Shown here: piece by piece, positions 27,103 to 36,435 of the stretch | Layout of the letters: each line of letters starts with the position of its first letter | How positions within the stretch are numbered: position 1 is the stretch's first letter | DNA from: an uncultured Actinomycetes bacterium | GTDB taxonomy: Bacteria; Actinomycetota; Actinomycetes; S36-B12; CAIYMF01 | Reading direction: 5' to 3' | Length of the DNA: 63,203 bases | Assembly: GCA_903918645.1 (NCBI GenBank) | Contig: CAIXFH010000100.1 | Span: forward strand, 1-63,203 | Notes under the pieces: generated by a model | What the model saw: only the letters and a program-made list of their open reading frames with translations | Database searches by the model: none | Told to the model about the DNA's origin: nothing | Program-made: the position numbers and the translations under genes

Positions 27103-28389
27103 ATGCCGGCGATCGTGCTGGTCGGAGCTCAGTGGGGCGACGAGGGCAAAGGCAAAGCGACGGATCTGCTTGGCAGTCGCGTCGAGTACGTCGTGAAGTT
27201 CAACGGCGGCAACAATGCCGGCCACACCGTGATCATCGGCAAGGAGAAGTACGCCCTCCACCTGCTGCCATCGGGAATCCTGACCCCCGGCGTCGTGCCC
27301 GTGATCGGCAACGGAGTCGTGATCGACATCCCGGTGCTCTTCGGTGAGATTGATGGCCTCAACGCTCGCGGCGTCGATACTTCGCGCCTCGTCGTAAGCG
27401 CCAACGCACACGTGATCCCGTCTTACAACAGCATCCTTGATCGAGTCACCGAACGCTTCCTCGGTAGTCGCAAGATCGGCACTACTGGGCGTGGTATCGG
27501 CCCCACCTATGCCGACAAGATGACCCGAGTCGGAATCCGCGTGCAGGATCTGTTCGACGAGAAGATCTTGCGCCAAAAAGTAGAAGGGGCCTTGGCGCTG
27601 AAGAACCACTTGCTAGTCAAGGTCTACAACCGACGTTCGATCACGGTCGACGAGGTTGTCGAGGAATTGCTCACGCACGCCGAACGGCTTCGCCCGATGG
27701 TGGCTGACACAGCGCTGTTGCTCAGCGAAGCACTCGCGCGTAATGAGGTTGTGCTCCTTGAGGGTGGGCAGGCCACACTGCTCGACGTCGACCATGGCAC
27801 CTACCCGTTCGTCACTTCGTCCAACGCCACATCGGGTGGCGCGTGTACGGGTTCAGGCATACCTCCAACTGCAGTCACCCGGGTGATCGCCATCGCCAAG
27901 GCTTACATCACGCGCGTTGGCGAAGGGCCCTTCCCCACTGAATTGTTCGACGAAGACGGTGAGAAGTTGCGCTCCATCGGTGCGGAGTTCGGCACGACGA
28001 CTGGACGTCCACGTCGTTGTGGCTGGTTCGATATTCCGATCGCTCGATATGCATCGCGGATCAACGGTGTCACTGATCTGATCATCACCAAACTCGACGT
28101 TCTCACCGGCTGGGAGCAGATCCCCGTGTGTGTGGCGTACGACGTCGACGGTGAGCGCATCAGTGAACTTCCCATGACCCAGACGGGTTTTCACCATGCG
28201 ACCCCGGTGTACGAGTACCTCCCTGGCTGGACTGAGGACATCTCGAATGCACGCAGTCTCGACGATCTGCCCAGCAACGCACGCGCTTACATCGACTTCC
28301 TGGAACAGCGATGTGGTGCACCAATCTCGGCCATCGGGGTTGGGCCAGAACGCGAGCAGACCATCGTGATCCGCGACTTGCTTTCCTGA
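27103..28389 (+). CDS. purA: Adenylosuccinate synthetase
   Basis: GTP-dependent conversion of IMP and aspartate to adenylosuccinate, first committed step to AMP. The 428-residue length is typical. The N-terminal P-loop-like [38 protein letters not shown] and the [14 protein letters not shown] region are all family signatures. The start ATG 27103 follows GGAGG at good spacing. It opens the purine region, followed by a GNAT gene. Confidence 0.97.
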   Translation: MPAIVLVGAQWGDEGKGKATDLLGSRVEYVVKFNGGNNAGHTVIIGKEKYALHLLPSGILTPGVVPVIGNGVVIDIPVLFGEIDGLNARGVDTSRLVVSANAHVIPSYNSILDRVTERFLGSRKIGTTGRGIGPTYADKMTRVGIRVQDLFDEKILRQKVEGALALKNHLLVKVYNRRSITVDEVVEELLTHAERLRPMVADTALLLSEALARNEVVLLEGGQATLLDVDHGTYPFVTSSNATSGGACTGSGIPPTAVTRVIAIAKAYITRVGEGPFPTELFDEDGEKLRSIGAEFGTTTGRPRRCGWFDIPIARYASRINGVTDLIITKLDVLTGWEQIPVCVAYDVDGERISELPMTQTGFHHATPVYEYLPGWTEDISNARSLDDLPSNARAYIDFLEQRCGAPISAIGVGPEREQTIVIRDLLS

Positions 28390-28421
28390 TCGGCAGCGTC
28401 GCAGCGTGGCCCATGACCCGC

Positions 28422-28427
28422 TACCTT
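28422..28427 (+). promoter_or_regulatory. Leaderless-type -10 box of the GNAT gene
   Basis: TACCTT is 6 nt before ATG 28434. Neither ATG 28434 nor ATG 28413 has a ribosome-binding site, which supports leaderless expression. Confidence 0.5.
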
Positions 28428-28433
28428 GCACCC

Positions 28434-29114
28434 ATGAGTGAGCATCGATTTGTGCCGCGGGTCGATCCTCGGCCCGACGATCGCGCTTGGCCCGTCGCAA
28501 CCCGGCCGCGGGCGGCTGGGATTGTGCTGACAGGCGAGTGGGTTGAATTGCGCCCTGCCACGCCTGCTGACGCAGCGGAACTGCGGATTGCCCTGCAAGA
28601 CGGGCGCATTTGGGCCCACATCGCTGGCGGTCCGCTTCCGGACGACGAAGCCGCACGCGAATGGATCGTCGACGTACTGAGCCGCGGCTGGCTCCCATGG
28701 ATCATTCGGTTACATCGCGAAGTCAGCGGCATCGAGGCGGGCTCGGTGGTGGGCTGGTCATCATTTCTCGACATCGCGGAAGCGGATGCTCGTCTAGAGA
28801 TCGGCAATACGGCATATGACCCGCAGGTGTGGGGCTCGGTCGTCAACCCCGAGTGCAAGTTGCTGTTGCTGACCTACGCGTTCGAAACACTGGGCATGGG
28901 TCGTGTGCAACTCAAGACTGACGTCCGAAATCAGCGTTCTCAAGAAGCGATTGCCCGCCTCGGCGCGACCTTCGAAGGGGAACTGCGCAGGTACCAACGA
29001 CGGGTCGATGGCACGGTGCGCGACACCGTGATGTTTTCGATCCTCGCTGACGAATGGCCTGAGGTTCGGGCGGGTCTGCGAGGACGAATCGCCAGCTTCA
29101 ATCGGGTCGACTAG
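28434..29114 (+). CDS. GNAT-family N-acetyltransferase
   Basis: A 226-residue acetyl-CoA-dependent transferase of the RimJ/RimL-like type. It contains VELRPATPADAAELR at the start of the domain, then EIGNTAYDPQVWGSVVNPECKLLLLTYAFE and LKTDVRNQRSQEAIARLGATFEGELRRY, the usual C-terminal GNAT pattern. The substrate is unknown. It begins 44 bp after purA. In-frame upstream codons to 28311 would overlap purA and are not needed. Confidence 0.88.
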   Translation: MSEHRFVPRVDPRPDDRAWPVATRPRAAGIVLTGEWVELRPATPADAAELRIALQDGRIWAHIAGGPLPDDEAAREWIVDVLSRGWLPWIIRLHREVSGIEAGSVVGWSSFLDIAEADARLEIGNTAYDPQVWGSVVNPECKLLLLTYAFETLGMGRVQLKTDVRNQRSQEAIARLGATFEGELRRYQRRVDGTVRDTVMFSILADEWPEVRAGLRGRIASFNRVD

Positions 29115-29147
29115 CCCCTGCCCCTGACGTGAGGTCGTCCCGGCCTC

Positions 29148-29153
29148 TACTCT
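29148..29153 (+). promoter_or_regulatory. -10-like box of the class III aminotransferase
   Basis: TACTCT about 30 bp before ATG 29184 would give a short leader that contains the AGGAGA ribosome-binding site. The -35 is unclear. Confidence 0.4.
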
Positions 29154-29183
29154 GGGCGATACCAACACGTTCCAGGAGATGCC

Positions 29184-30539
29184 ATGAGTATTGAATTCAC
29201 ACCCGATGCAGCCCAAGGCCAGTACGTGTACGACCTTGACCGCGCACACGTCTTCCACTCGTGGTCGGCGCAGGGGGCTCTTACGCCCATGCTTATCGCC
29301 GGCGGCGAAGGCTGCTACGTCTGGGACTTCGAGGGCACTCGTTACCTGGATTTCTCGAGTCAGTTGGTCAACACCAACATCGGGCATCAGCACCCGAAGG
29401 TTGTGGCTGCGATCCAGGCGCAGGCAGCTCTACTTTCGACAGTCGCGCCTCAGCATGCCAACAAGGCGCGTGGCGAGGCCGCGAAGCGAATCGCAGATCT
29501 GGCTCCCGCAAACTTGAACAAGGTGTTCTTCACTAACGGCGGTGCGGATGCTGTAGAGAACGCGATCCGGATGGCACGCGTGCACACCGGCCGACGCAAG
29601 GTTCTCTCGTTTTACCGCTCGTACCATGGCAACACCGGTGCTGCCATCGCGTCTACGGGCGACCCGCGTCGTTGGCCGAACGAGTACGCAGATGGCCACG
29701 TCCACTTCTTCGGCCCTTACCTCTATCGCTCGGCGTTCTGGGCAACCAGCGAGGCAGAAGAGTGCGAGCGTGCACTCGCGCACTTGGAGCAAGTAATCAC
29801 CTTTGAAGGCCCCGGCACCATCGCCTCGATTTTGATCGAGTCGGTTGTAGGAACTGCTGGCGTACTCGTTCCGCCGCCCGGCTACCTCGAGGGTGTTCGC
29901 GCCCTCTGCGACAAGCACGGCATCATGTTGATCCTCGATGAGGTCATGGCTGGCTTCGGTCGCACCGGCACCTGGTTCGCGTATGAGAACTTCAACGGCA
30001 AGCCCGATCTCATCACGTTCGCGAAGGGCTCCAACTCCGGCTACGTGCCCGTGGGCGGAGTGGTCATTAGCGACGAAATTGCCGCGACCTTCAACGAGCG
30101 AGTATTCCCCGGGGGCCTCACCTACTCCGGACACCCGTTGGCGTGTGCGTCAATCGTCGGCTCGATCGACGCGATGAAGGAAGAAGGCATCGTCGAGAAC
30201 GCGCGCCGGGTAGGCGCCGACATCATCGGCCCAGGCCTGCGCGAACTTGCTGAGCGACACAAGGTGATCGGTGAGGTTCGTGGCCTCGGCGTCTTCTGGG
30301 CGCTGGATCTGGTCACCGATCGCGCCACCCGCGCACCCCTTGCGCCGTACGGTGGAACCTCGCCGGCGATGAGCCAACTGGTGGCTGAATGCAAGAAGCG
30401 TGGGCTGTTGCCGTTCGCCAACTTCAACCGTCTGCATGTTGTGCCCCCGTGCATCGTCACCGACACCGAAGTTAAGGATGGTCTCGCCATCCTCGACGAG
30501 GTGTTCACTGTGATCGATGCGCACTACACCGGCGTCTGA
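29184..30539 (+). CDS. Class III PLP-dependent aminotransferase (omega-amino acid type)
   Basis: A 451-residue class III aminotransferase. FFTNGGADAVENAIRMAR, SFYRSYHGNTGAA, ILDEVMAGFGRTG and the lysine-containing FAKGSNSGYVPVGGV are diagnostic; the Lys of FAKG forms the Schiff base. The pattern is closest to taurine--pyruvate, beta-alanine or 4-aminobutyrate type transaminases, but the amino donor cannot be decided from sequence. The start ATG 29184 has AGGAGA upstream. It sits between purine genes without obvious functional link. Confidence 0.88.
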   Translation: MSIEFTPDAAQGQYVYDLDRAHVFHSWSAQGALTPMLIAGGEGCYVWDFEGTRYLDFSSQLVNTNIGHQHPKVVAAIQAQAALLSTVAPQHANKARGEAAKRIADLAPANLNKVFFTNGGADAVENAIRMARVHTGRRKVLSFYRSYHGNTGAAIASTGDPRRWPNEYADGHVHFFGPYLYRSAFWATSEAEECERALAHLEQVITFEGPGTIASILIESVVGTAGVLVPPPGYLEGVRALCDKHGIMLILDEVMAGFGRTGTWFAYENFNGKPDLITFAKGSNSGYVPVGGVVISDEIAATFNERVFPGGLTYSGHPLACASIVGSIDAMKEEGIVENARRVGADIIGPGLRELAERHKVIGEVRGLGVFWALDLVTDRATRAPLAPYGGTSPAMSQLVAECKKRGLLPFANFNRLHVVPPCIVTDTEVKDGLAILDEVFTVIDAHYTGV

Positions 30540-30574
30540 TACTGGTCGTCATTCGCGCTGGAATGGATGAGTGA

Positions 30575-31048
30575 ATGGTCGAAACATCTGATTCCCCAGT
30601 GGATTTCGCCACTCAGCGTGCTCTGGCGGTGGACCTGTTCAATCGCGTCTGGGACTTGCTTGATGCAGGTGATTCCCGCACGCCGGACGAGACAGCCGAG
30701 ATGGTGGACGCAGCACACGCGAGTAGATATCTGTGGCGTCAGATTGGTGGCGACCAGCAGGCAATCGTTGGCGAGTGGCAGGTCAGCCGTGCGTATGCGG
30801 CCGCTGGTAATGGTGCCGAGGCCGTCCGTCACGCCGAGATCGCCGAGGCGATACTGCGGGGTGCTGACGACCTCCCGGACTGGATTGCACCGTCGGTGCA
30901 TGAGGGCATGGCTAGGGCTTTGCTCGCTGCCGGAGACCCTGCCGCCGCCCTCGCGATGCGAAGCACAGCAGAAGGCGCGGCCGCACTTATCGCCGATCCT
31001 GAAGACCGGGCTCTGATCGAATCGCAGATCGCTGAACTTGATCTCTAG
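30575..31048 (+). CDS. Hypothetical helical protein, TPR-like
   Basis: I do not recognise a named family. The 157-residue acidic product is almost all helix with small-residue patterns (WQVSRAYAAAGNGAEAVRHAEIAEAILR, MARALLAAGDPAAALAMRSTAEGAA) that resemble TPR-type repeats. It ends 48 bp before purD. The start at ATG 30575 has only a weak GGATGAG upstream. Confidence 0.75.
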   Translation: MVETSDSPVDFATQRALAVDLFNRVWDLLDAGDSRTPDETAEMVDAAHASRYLWRQIGGDQQAIVGEWQVSRAYAAAGNGAEAVRHAEIAEAILRGADDLPDWIAPSVHEGMARALLAAGDPAAALAMRSTAEGAAALIADPEDRALIESQIAELDL

Positions 31049-31083
31049 CGGCGGGTGCCGGTTGGGCGCCGGCCCATCACAAC

Positions 31084-31089
31084 TAGGCT
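31084..31089 (+). promoter_or_regulatory. Leaderless-type -10 box of purD
   Basis: TAGGCT lies 7 nt before GTG 31097. This selects GTG 31097 as the purD start over the in-frame codon at 31055. Confidence 0.55.
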
Positions 31090-31096
31090 CGCTTGC

Positions 31097-32374
31097 GTGA
31101 AGATTTTGGTCCTCGGCTCTGGTGCTCGTGAGCACGCCATGGTGCGTTCGCTGCGCACTGACCCCAACGTCACTGATCTACATGTGGCGCCAGGCAATGC
31201 CGGTATCGCGCTTGACGCTACGACCCACCCAATCGATCTCACCGATCCAGCAGCGCCCACGGCCCTGGCCCAGTCGTTGGGCGTCGATCTAGTGGTGGTC
31301 GGACCCGAGGGCCCGCTGGTGATTGGTGCTGCGGATCGGTTGCGGGCGGCCGGGTTTGCGGTGTTTGGGCCGGATGCCGCAGCGGCGCATCTCGAGGGCA
31401 GCAAGGCTTTCGCGAAAGAGATCATGGCATCGGCTGGCGTGCCCACTGCGATTGCGCATGTGTGTGAGACCTTGGCAGAAGTCGAGATTGCGTGTGATGA
31501 CTTCGGGGCGCCCTACGTCGTCAAGGACGACGGTCTCGCTGCAGGTAAGGGTGTCGTGGTTACCTCCGTTCGGGCTGAAGCCATCGAGCATGCGCGCGCT
31601 TGTCTGTCTCGGCCGGGAGCTCGGGTGGTGATCGAGGAGTATCTCGACGGACCCGAGGTGTCGCTCTTCTGTCTCTCCGATGGAGTCAGCGTGGTGCCGC
31701 TTCAGCCTGCGCAGGATTTCAAGCGCGTCGGCGATGGCGATCTTGGTCCAAACACTGGCGGGATGGGGGCGTACTCACCGTTGCCTTGGGCGCCGGAAGG
31801 CCTTGTCGCTGACGTCGTTGCGCGAGTTGTGCAGCCGACTGTCGACGAACTCCGCCGGCGAGGGACGCCATTCGTCGGACTTGTCTATGCGGGCCTTGCG
31901 CTGACCTCGCGCGGGTTGCGAGTGATCGAATTCAATGCGCGCTTCGGCGACCCAGAAACACAGGTCGTCTTGGCCTTGTTGCGAACACCTCTGGCTCACG
32001 TGCTGTATGCGGCGGCCACTGGTGGTTTGCGCGATTTGGAGGATCTGCGCTGGCATCCAGGTGCCGCGGTCACCGTGGTGATCGCGGCCGAGAACTATCC
32101 GGTGAATCCCGTCACTGGCGCTGAAATCACTGGACTCGAACGGGTCGACGACATCGACGACGCCTATGTCTTGCATGCAGGAACGGCGCGCAGTTCGACG
32201 GGCGCCTTGGTGTCGGCCGGAGGACGAGTGCTCACTGTTGTAGGGCTTGGCAATGACCTCGCGGCGGCTCGAGAGCGCGTGTACGCGGCAGCTCGTTGCG
32301 TTGAAATGCCGGGAGCCCACTACCGAAGCGACATCGCCCTCGCCGCCGAGCGCGGCGAAGTGATCGTCCCCTAA
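31097..32374 (+). CDS. purD: Phosphoribosylamine--glycine ligase (GAR synthetase)
   Basis: Second step of purine synthesis, joining phosphoribosylamine and glycine with ATP. The 425-residue ATP-grasp protein begins VKILVLGSGAREHAMV, then DLVVVGPEGPLVIGAAD, VVKDDGLAAGKGVVV, PNTGGMGAYSP and VIEFNARFGDPETQ, all family signatures. The start is the leaderless GTG 31097, because the extra 14 codons upstream are unlike the family. purB follows after about 100 bp. Confidence 0.96.
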   Translation: MKILVLGSGAREHAMVRSLRTDPNVTDLHVAPGNAGIALDATTHPIDLTDPAAPTALAQSLGVDLVVVGPEGPLVIGAADRLRAAGFAVFGPDAAAAHLEGSKAFAKEIMASAGVPTAIAHVCETLAEVEIACDDFGAPYVVKDDGLAAGKGVVVTSVRAEAIEHARACLSRPGARVVIEEYLDGPEVSLFCLSDGVSVVPLQPAQDFKRVGDGDLGPNTGGMGAYSPLPWAPEGLVADVVARVVQPTVDELRRRGTPFVGLVYAGLALTSRGLRVIEFNARFGDPETQVVLALLRTPLAHVLYAAATGGLRDLEDLRWHPGAAVTVVIAAENYPVNPVTGAEITGLERVDDIDDAYVLHAGTARSSTGALVSAGGRVLTVVGLGNDLAAARERVYAAARCVEMPGAHYRSDIALAAERGEVIVP

Positions 32375-32481
32375 GCGCGGATCCCCAGATCGGTTCTGGC
32401 GCTGCCGTGAGCCGGTGGGCGCGTTGGCCCCGAAGACCTGAGAGAATGTCGGTATCAGCACTCGACTGTGAAGGCTTTGGT

Positions 32482-33915
32482 ATGCCCAGTACGCCTGCGA
32501 TCCCTAACGTACTTGCCGCTCGTTATGCCTCTGCCGTGATGGCTAACATTTGGTCGCCCGAGTACAAGATCTCCCTCGAGCGACACCTATGGGTCGCTGT
32601 TCTCAAGGCGCAGCGCGATCTTGGTGTCGACGTGCCAGACGGTGTCGTTGAGGCGTACGAGGCGGTCATTGACGACGTGGATCTGGAGTCGATTCGTCAG
32701 CGCGAGATGATCAGCAGGCATGACGTCAAGGCACGCATCGACGAGTTCTCAGCGCTTGCTGGTCACGAACACATTCACAAGGGAATGACCAGTCGCGACC
32801 TCACCGAGAACGTCGAGCAGCTGCAGATTCTGAAGTCGCTCAACGTGATTCGAGACAAGGTCGTTGCAGTTCTTGCTCGCCTTGCTGCCGGCGCCATTGA
32901 GTATGACGAACTCGCAATGGCTGGACGATCGCACAATGTCGCCGCGCAGATGACCACCTTGGGTAAGCGATTCGCCTCGGCGGCCGATGAGTTGCTCGTG
33001 GCGCATCGTCGGCTCGAGGAACTCATCGTTCGGTATCCTCTGCGCGGCATCAAGGGCCCAATGGGCACCGCCCAGGACATGCTTGATCTGCTTGATGACG
33101 ATAGCGACAAACTTGAAGAACTCGAAGACCGGATAGCGGCGCACCTTGGCTTTGGAGAGGTGCTTACCAGCGTTGGTCAGGTGTATCCGAGGTCGCTTGA
33201 TTACGACGTGGTTTCGGCACTGGTCCAACTCTCCGCTGGCCCGTCGTCCTTTGCTACGACAGTGCGATTGATGGCCGGTCTCGAGTTGGTCACCGAAGGT
33301 TTCAAGCCGGGCCAAGTCGGCTCTAGTGCTATGCCGCACAAGATGAATTCGCGTTCTTGCGAGCGCATCAACGGACTCGCAGTGGTGTTACGAGGCTATT
33401 CGTCGATGGTGGGCGAACTTGCTGGGGCGCAGTGGAATGAGGGAGATGTCTTCTGTTCTGTTGTACGCCGCGTTGCGCTACCCGACTCGTTTTTTGCCAT
33501 CGATGGGCTCCTTGAGACGTTCCTGACAGTGCTCGACGAGTTCGGCGCCTACCCTGCTGTCGTGGAGCGCGAGTTGCAGCGCTACTTGCCTTTCCTCGCG
33601 ACCACCAAGGTGCTCATCGCGGCGGTCCGCAATGGGGTCGGACGCGAAATGGCGCATGAGGTCATCAAGGAGCACGCGGTCGCAGTCGCGCTGGAGATGC
33701 GTCAACGTGGCAGCGCGGCCAATGATCTGTTCGCCCGTCTTGCTGCCGATGTCCGATTGGGGCTAACGGCCGAACAATTGGCCTCGCTCATCGACGATCC
33801 GATGGAGTTCACCGGTGCTGCCCGTGCCCAGGTCTCAGCAGTCGTCGACGAGATCGAGCACCTAGTTGCCGAGCGCCCCGACGCCGCCATCTACTCACCC
33901 GCCCCCATCCTCTAA
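32482..33915 (+). CDS. purB: Adenylosuccinate lyase
   Basis: Acts twice in purine synthesis, cleaving SAICAR to AICAR and adenylosuccinate to AMP, each with fumarate release. The 477-residue product carries the fumarase/aspartase signature SSAMPHKMNSRSCERINGL, MTSRDLTENVEQLQ and RSHNVAAQMTTLGKR. I chose ATG 32482 (MPSTPAIPNVLAARYAS), with GAAGG 7 nt upstream, since the earlier codons are unconserved. A REP-like palindrome follows 26 bp after the stop. Confidence 0.95.
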   Translation: MPSTPAIPNVLAARYASAVMANIWSPEYKISLERHLWVAVLKAQRDLGVDVPDGVVEAYEAVIDDVDLESIRQREMISRHDVKARIDEFSALAGHEHIHKGMTSRDLTENVEQLQILKSLNVIRDKVVAVLARLAAGAIEYDELAMAGRSHNVAAQMTTLGKRFASAADELLVAHRRLEELIVRYPLRGIKGPMGTAQDMLDLLDDDSDKLEELEDRIAAHLGFGEVLTSVGQVYPRSLDYDVVSALVQLSAGPSSFATTVRLMAGLELVTEGFKPGQVGSSAMPHKMNSRSCERINGLAVVLRGYSSMVGELAGAQWNEGDVFCSVVRRVALPDSFFAIDGLLETFLTVLDEFGAYPAVVERELQRYLPFLATTKVLIAAVRNGVGREMAHEVIKEHAVAVALEMRQRGSAANDLFARLAADVRLGLTAEQLASLIDDPMEFTGAARAQVSAVVDEIEHLVAERPDAAIYSPAPIL

Positions 33916-33941
33916 CCCACCCCCCACCCATTTCTTTCACC

Positions 33942-33988
33942 ATGAATGTGCCCCTAACTGCCCTAGAGGCAGTTAGGGGCACATTCAT
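33942..33988. repeat. REP-like palindrome, copy C (purB-purC), perfect 21-bp arms
   Basis: Arms 33942-33962 and 33968-33988 are perfectly complementary over 21 bp around CTAGA. They begin ATGAATGTGCCCC and end GGGGCACATTCAT. It is the most intact member of the four-copy family. It lies between purB and the purC promoter box (34006), so a terminator role is possible, although no T-run follows. Confidence 0.9.
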
Positions 33989-34005
33989 ATGGCGCGCTAG
34001 CCCGA

Positions 34006-34011
34006 TAGAGT
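34006..34011 (+). promoter_or_regulatory. Leaderless-type -10 box of purC
   Basis: TAGAGT lies 7 nt before GTG 34019, so transcription probably starts at the start codon. It is 17 bp downstream of palindrome copy C. Confidence 0.55.
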
Positions 34012-34018
34012 CGCTCGC

Positions 34019-34918
34019 GTGATGGCCATGGGATCGACAGCGGAACACCCCGATTACGGCCTACCCGAGGGCTACACACACGTGTACTCGGGGAAGGTGC
34101 GCGACCTCTATACGACGCCCGATGATCGGCTGCTCTTCGTGGCCAGTGACCGGATCTCGGCTTTCGACTGGGTGCTCCCCACCGAGATCCCCGATAAGGG
34201 ACGCATCCTCACGGCGATGTCGCTGTGGTGGTTTGACCGTCTGGACGACATCGTGCCGAACCACGTAATCTCGGCGCGCGTTCCGGCAGCGGTCGAACGT
34301 CGAGCCATTATCTGCAGCCGCCTCGACATGTTTCCGATCGAATGTGTGGCGCGCGGCTACCTGGCTGGCTCAGCGCTAGTGGAGTACAGGAAGAGCCTGT
34401 CGATCTGCGGGCTGAACATCCCGCCAGGATTCAAAGAGGGGCAACAGCTCCCCAAGATCCTCTTCACGCCAGCGACCAAAGCTGCACAGGGCGCGCATGA
34501 CGAGAACATCACCTTCGACGAGACCCTGGCAATCATTGGTCAGGACGAAGCACAGAGCCTTCGGCGTCTCACGTTGTTGATCTACGAACGGGCAGAACAG
34601 ATCTCGGCGGATCGTGGTTTGATCCTGGCCGACACCAAGCTCGAGTTCGGTGCGCGACCCGACGGCACGATTGTGCTCGCGGACGAAGTGCTGACACCCG
34701 ATTCAAGTCGCTTTTGGCCCGCTGACAAGTGGGAACCAGGGCATCCGCAGCCGTCGTTCGACAAGCAGTTCGTACGCGACTGGTTGACATCTCCGGAGTC
34801 GGGGTGGGACCGCGAATCTGGTGAGGCGCCGCCGCCGCTGCCTGATGAGGTAGTCGAGAAGACGCGCGCCAAGTACATCGATGCTTATGAACTCCTCACC
34901 GGCAAGCGCTTCGTCTGA
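34019..34918 (+). CDS. purC: SAICAR synthase
   Basis: Joins aspartate to CAIR with ATP in purine synthesis. The 299-residue product contains VYSGKVRDLYTTPDDRLL, RISAFDWVLPTEIPDKG, FPIECVARGYLAGS, LADTKLEFG and LADEVLTPDSSRFW, typical of the SAICAR synthetase family with the longer actinobacterial length. The start is GTG 34019; an ATG follows directly at 34022. No ribosome-binding site is seen. A 29-bp tandem duplication begins 10 bp after the stop. Confidence 0.95.
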   Translation: MMAMGSTAEHPDYGLPEGYTHVYSGKVRDLYTTPDDRLLFVASDRISAFDWVLPTEIPDKGRILTAMSLWWFDRLDDIVPNHVISARVPAAVERRAIICSRLDMFPIECVARGYLAGSALVEYRKSLSICGLNIPPGFKEGQQLPKILFTPATKAAQGAHDENITFDETLAIIGQDEAQSLRRLTLLIYERAEQISADRGLILADTKLEFGARPDGTIVLADEVLTPDSSRFWPADKWEPGHPQPSFDKQFVRDWLTSPESGWDRESGEAPPPLPDEVVEKTRAKYIDAYELLTGKRFV

Positions 34919-34928
34919 CCACCGGAGT

Positions 34929-34986
34929 CTGACCACTGCCGGCCTGGCAGCGCCGGCCTGACCACCGCCGGCCTGGCAGCGCCGGG
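34929..34986. repeat. 29-bp tandem repeat, two copies (purC-galE)
   Basis: Two adjacent near-identical 29-bp units start at 34929 and 34958, beginning CTGACCACTGCCGGCCTGG and CTGACCACCGCCGGCCTGG. A partial copy (CTGACCACCGGAG) precedes them and overlaps the purC stop. Each unit contains GCCGGCCTGGCAGCGCCGG, which can fold. Confidence 0.8.
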
Positions 34987-35028
34987 AGTTGGCGACGACG
35001 CAACCCGGGCCTTTGCGGTGAGGTGCAA

Positions 35029-35034
35029 TAGGCT
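35029..35034 (+). promoter_or_regulatory. Leaderless-type -10 box of galE
   Basis: TAGGCT is 6 nt before ATG 35041. No ribosome-binding site is present. Confidence 0.55.
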
Positions 35035-35040
35035 CGTGTT

Positions 35041-36009
35041 ATGACCTGGCTGGTAACTGGTGGCGCGGGATACATTGGTGCGCACGTTGTTCGTGCGCTG
35101 CTCGATGCAGGTGAGCAAGTCGTCGTGGTTGACGATCTTTCGTCTGGTCTTCGACGCAAGGTTCCCGATCAGGTCGTTCTGGTTGAGGCTGACGTCCGCG
35201 ACCGCGACGCGCTGGCTCGCGCGTTGGCAACTCACCGAGTAGAAGGCGTCGTCCATCTGGCGGCCAAGAAGGCGGTCGCTGAATCAGTGGCCCAGCCGAT
35301 GCAGTACTACCGCGAGAATGTGGACGGCGTGCTCTCGCTCGTTGAAGCGATGACCGATGCTGGTGTCAGCCGCATTGTCTTCTCGTCGTCGGCGGCCGTA
35401 TACGGATCGCCAGATACCGACTTCGTTCGCGAGGAAACACCGACAATTCCGATGTCGCCCTATGGCGGGACGAAATTGGTTGGCGAGTGGGCGATTCGCG
35501 ATGCGACGACCGCATACGGCTTAACTGCCATTGCACTTCGATACTTCAATGTTGCTGGCGCCGGTGCAGCAGATCTTGGTGATACCGGTGCAAACAACTT
35601 GATTCCCATGGTTTTACGGGCGTACAGCAACGGTCAACGGCCGCAGGTTTTCGGTGCTGACTACTCAACCGCCGACGGATCCTGTATTCGCGATTACATC
35701 CATGTCGCCGATCTCGCAGATGCTCACGTCATTGCCGCACAGCGACTAGCGTCGGAAACCACCCCCTGGTCGGTCTACAACATCGGTCGCGGGGTTGGCT
35801 CGAGTGTGTTCGAGGTAATGGACTCGGTTGGTGCCGCGATCGGTGAGCCACTCAATCCCGAGGTAGTGCAGCGTCGGGCGGGTGATCCCGCCCGGATCGT
35901 CGCGTCGGCCGAAGCGGCGCGTGCCGGTCTGGGCTGGTCCGCGACGCGAGATCTCGATGACATGGTCACCAGCGCCTGGTCTGCGTGGCAGCAGTACCCA
36001 CCGAGCTGA
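35041..36009 (+). CDS. galE: UDP-glucose 4-epimerase
   Basis: NAD-dependent extended SDR interconverting UDP-glucose and UDP-galactose. The 322-residue product starts with the Rossmann motif VTGGAGYIGAHVVRALL. It has VVDDLSSG, HLAAKKAVAESV, catalytic SSSAAVYG, YGGTK as the Tyr/Lys pair, and RDYIHVADLADAH. Other sugar-nucleotide epimerases are possible but GalE fits best. It is the only sugar-nucleotide gene in the purine region and has its own leaderless promoter. Confidence 0.9.
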   Translation: MTWLVTGGAGYIGAHVVRALLDAGEQVVVVDDLSSGLRRKVPDQVVLVEADVRDRDALARALATHRVEGVVHLAAKKAVAESVAQPMQYYRENVDGVLSLVEAMTDAGVSRIVFSSSAAVYGSPDTDFVREETPTIPMSPYGGTKLVGEWAIRDATTAYGLTAIALRYFNVAGAGAADLGDTGANNLIPMVLRAYSNGQRPQVFGADYSTADGSCIRDYIHVADLADAHVIAAQRLASETTPWSVYNIGRGVGSSVFEVMDSVGAAIGEPLNPEVVQRRAGDPARIVASAEAARAGLGWSATRDLDDMVTSAWSAWQQYPPS

Positions 36010-36186
36010 CGTACGCGACCCAACGACGGAGCGCAGTAGCCACGCGGGTGGATGCCTCAGCCCCAAGGGCAGCAAGCAGCTAGGTACGAAGGCTGACGCA
36101 GGCGTACTGGCGACGTGTCGTGGCGACTCTCCGGTCGAGGGATAGGATGAAGCCATCCGCCTGACGACACTTCCTTGGAGCGCGCC
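36010..36186. other. Leader region of the purSQL operon
   Basis: A TAGGAT box at 36143-36148 could serve as a -10 element, giving a short leader to purS at 36187. It overlaps a small inverted repeat, GGATG/CATCC. I see no riboswitch-like structure or clear operator. Confidence 0.35.
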
Positions 36187-36435
36187 GTGGCCCGCGTCGT
36201 AATCGACGTAATGCTCAAGCCTGAAATCCTTGACCCACAAGGGAAAGCGGTCGAGGGGGCGCTCAGCCGCCTTGGTCTGGCTGCCGTCACCTCAGTGCGG
36301 CAGGGCAAGACGTTCACATTGGAACTCGCCGGTGACGTCGACGACACGACCCTGGCGCAACTCCACACCCTGGCCGCAACCCTGCTGTCGAATCCTGTGA
36401 TCGAGGATTACGTCATTCGTGAGGTCACAGCGTGA
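36187..36435 (+). CDS. purS: FGAM synthase subunit PurS
   Basis: Small structural subunit that bridges PurL and PurQ in the three-part formylglycinamidine ribonucleotide synthase. The 82-residue product starts [25 protein letters not shown], the family signature. GTG 36187 has TTGGAG at good spacing; the TTG at 36175 in the same frame is part of this site. The stop overlaps the purQ start by 4 nt. Confidence 0.94.
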   Translation: MARVVIDVMLKPEILDPQGKAVEGALSRLGLAAVTSVRQGKTFTLELAGDVDDTTLAQLHTLAATLLSNPVIEDYVIREVTA

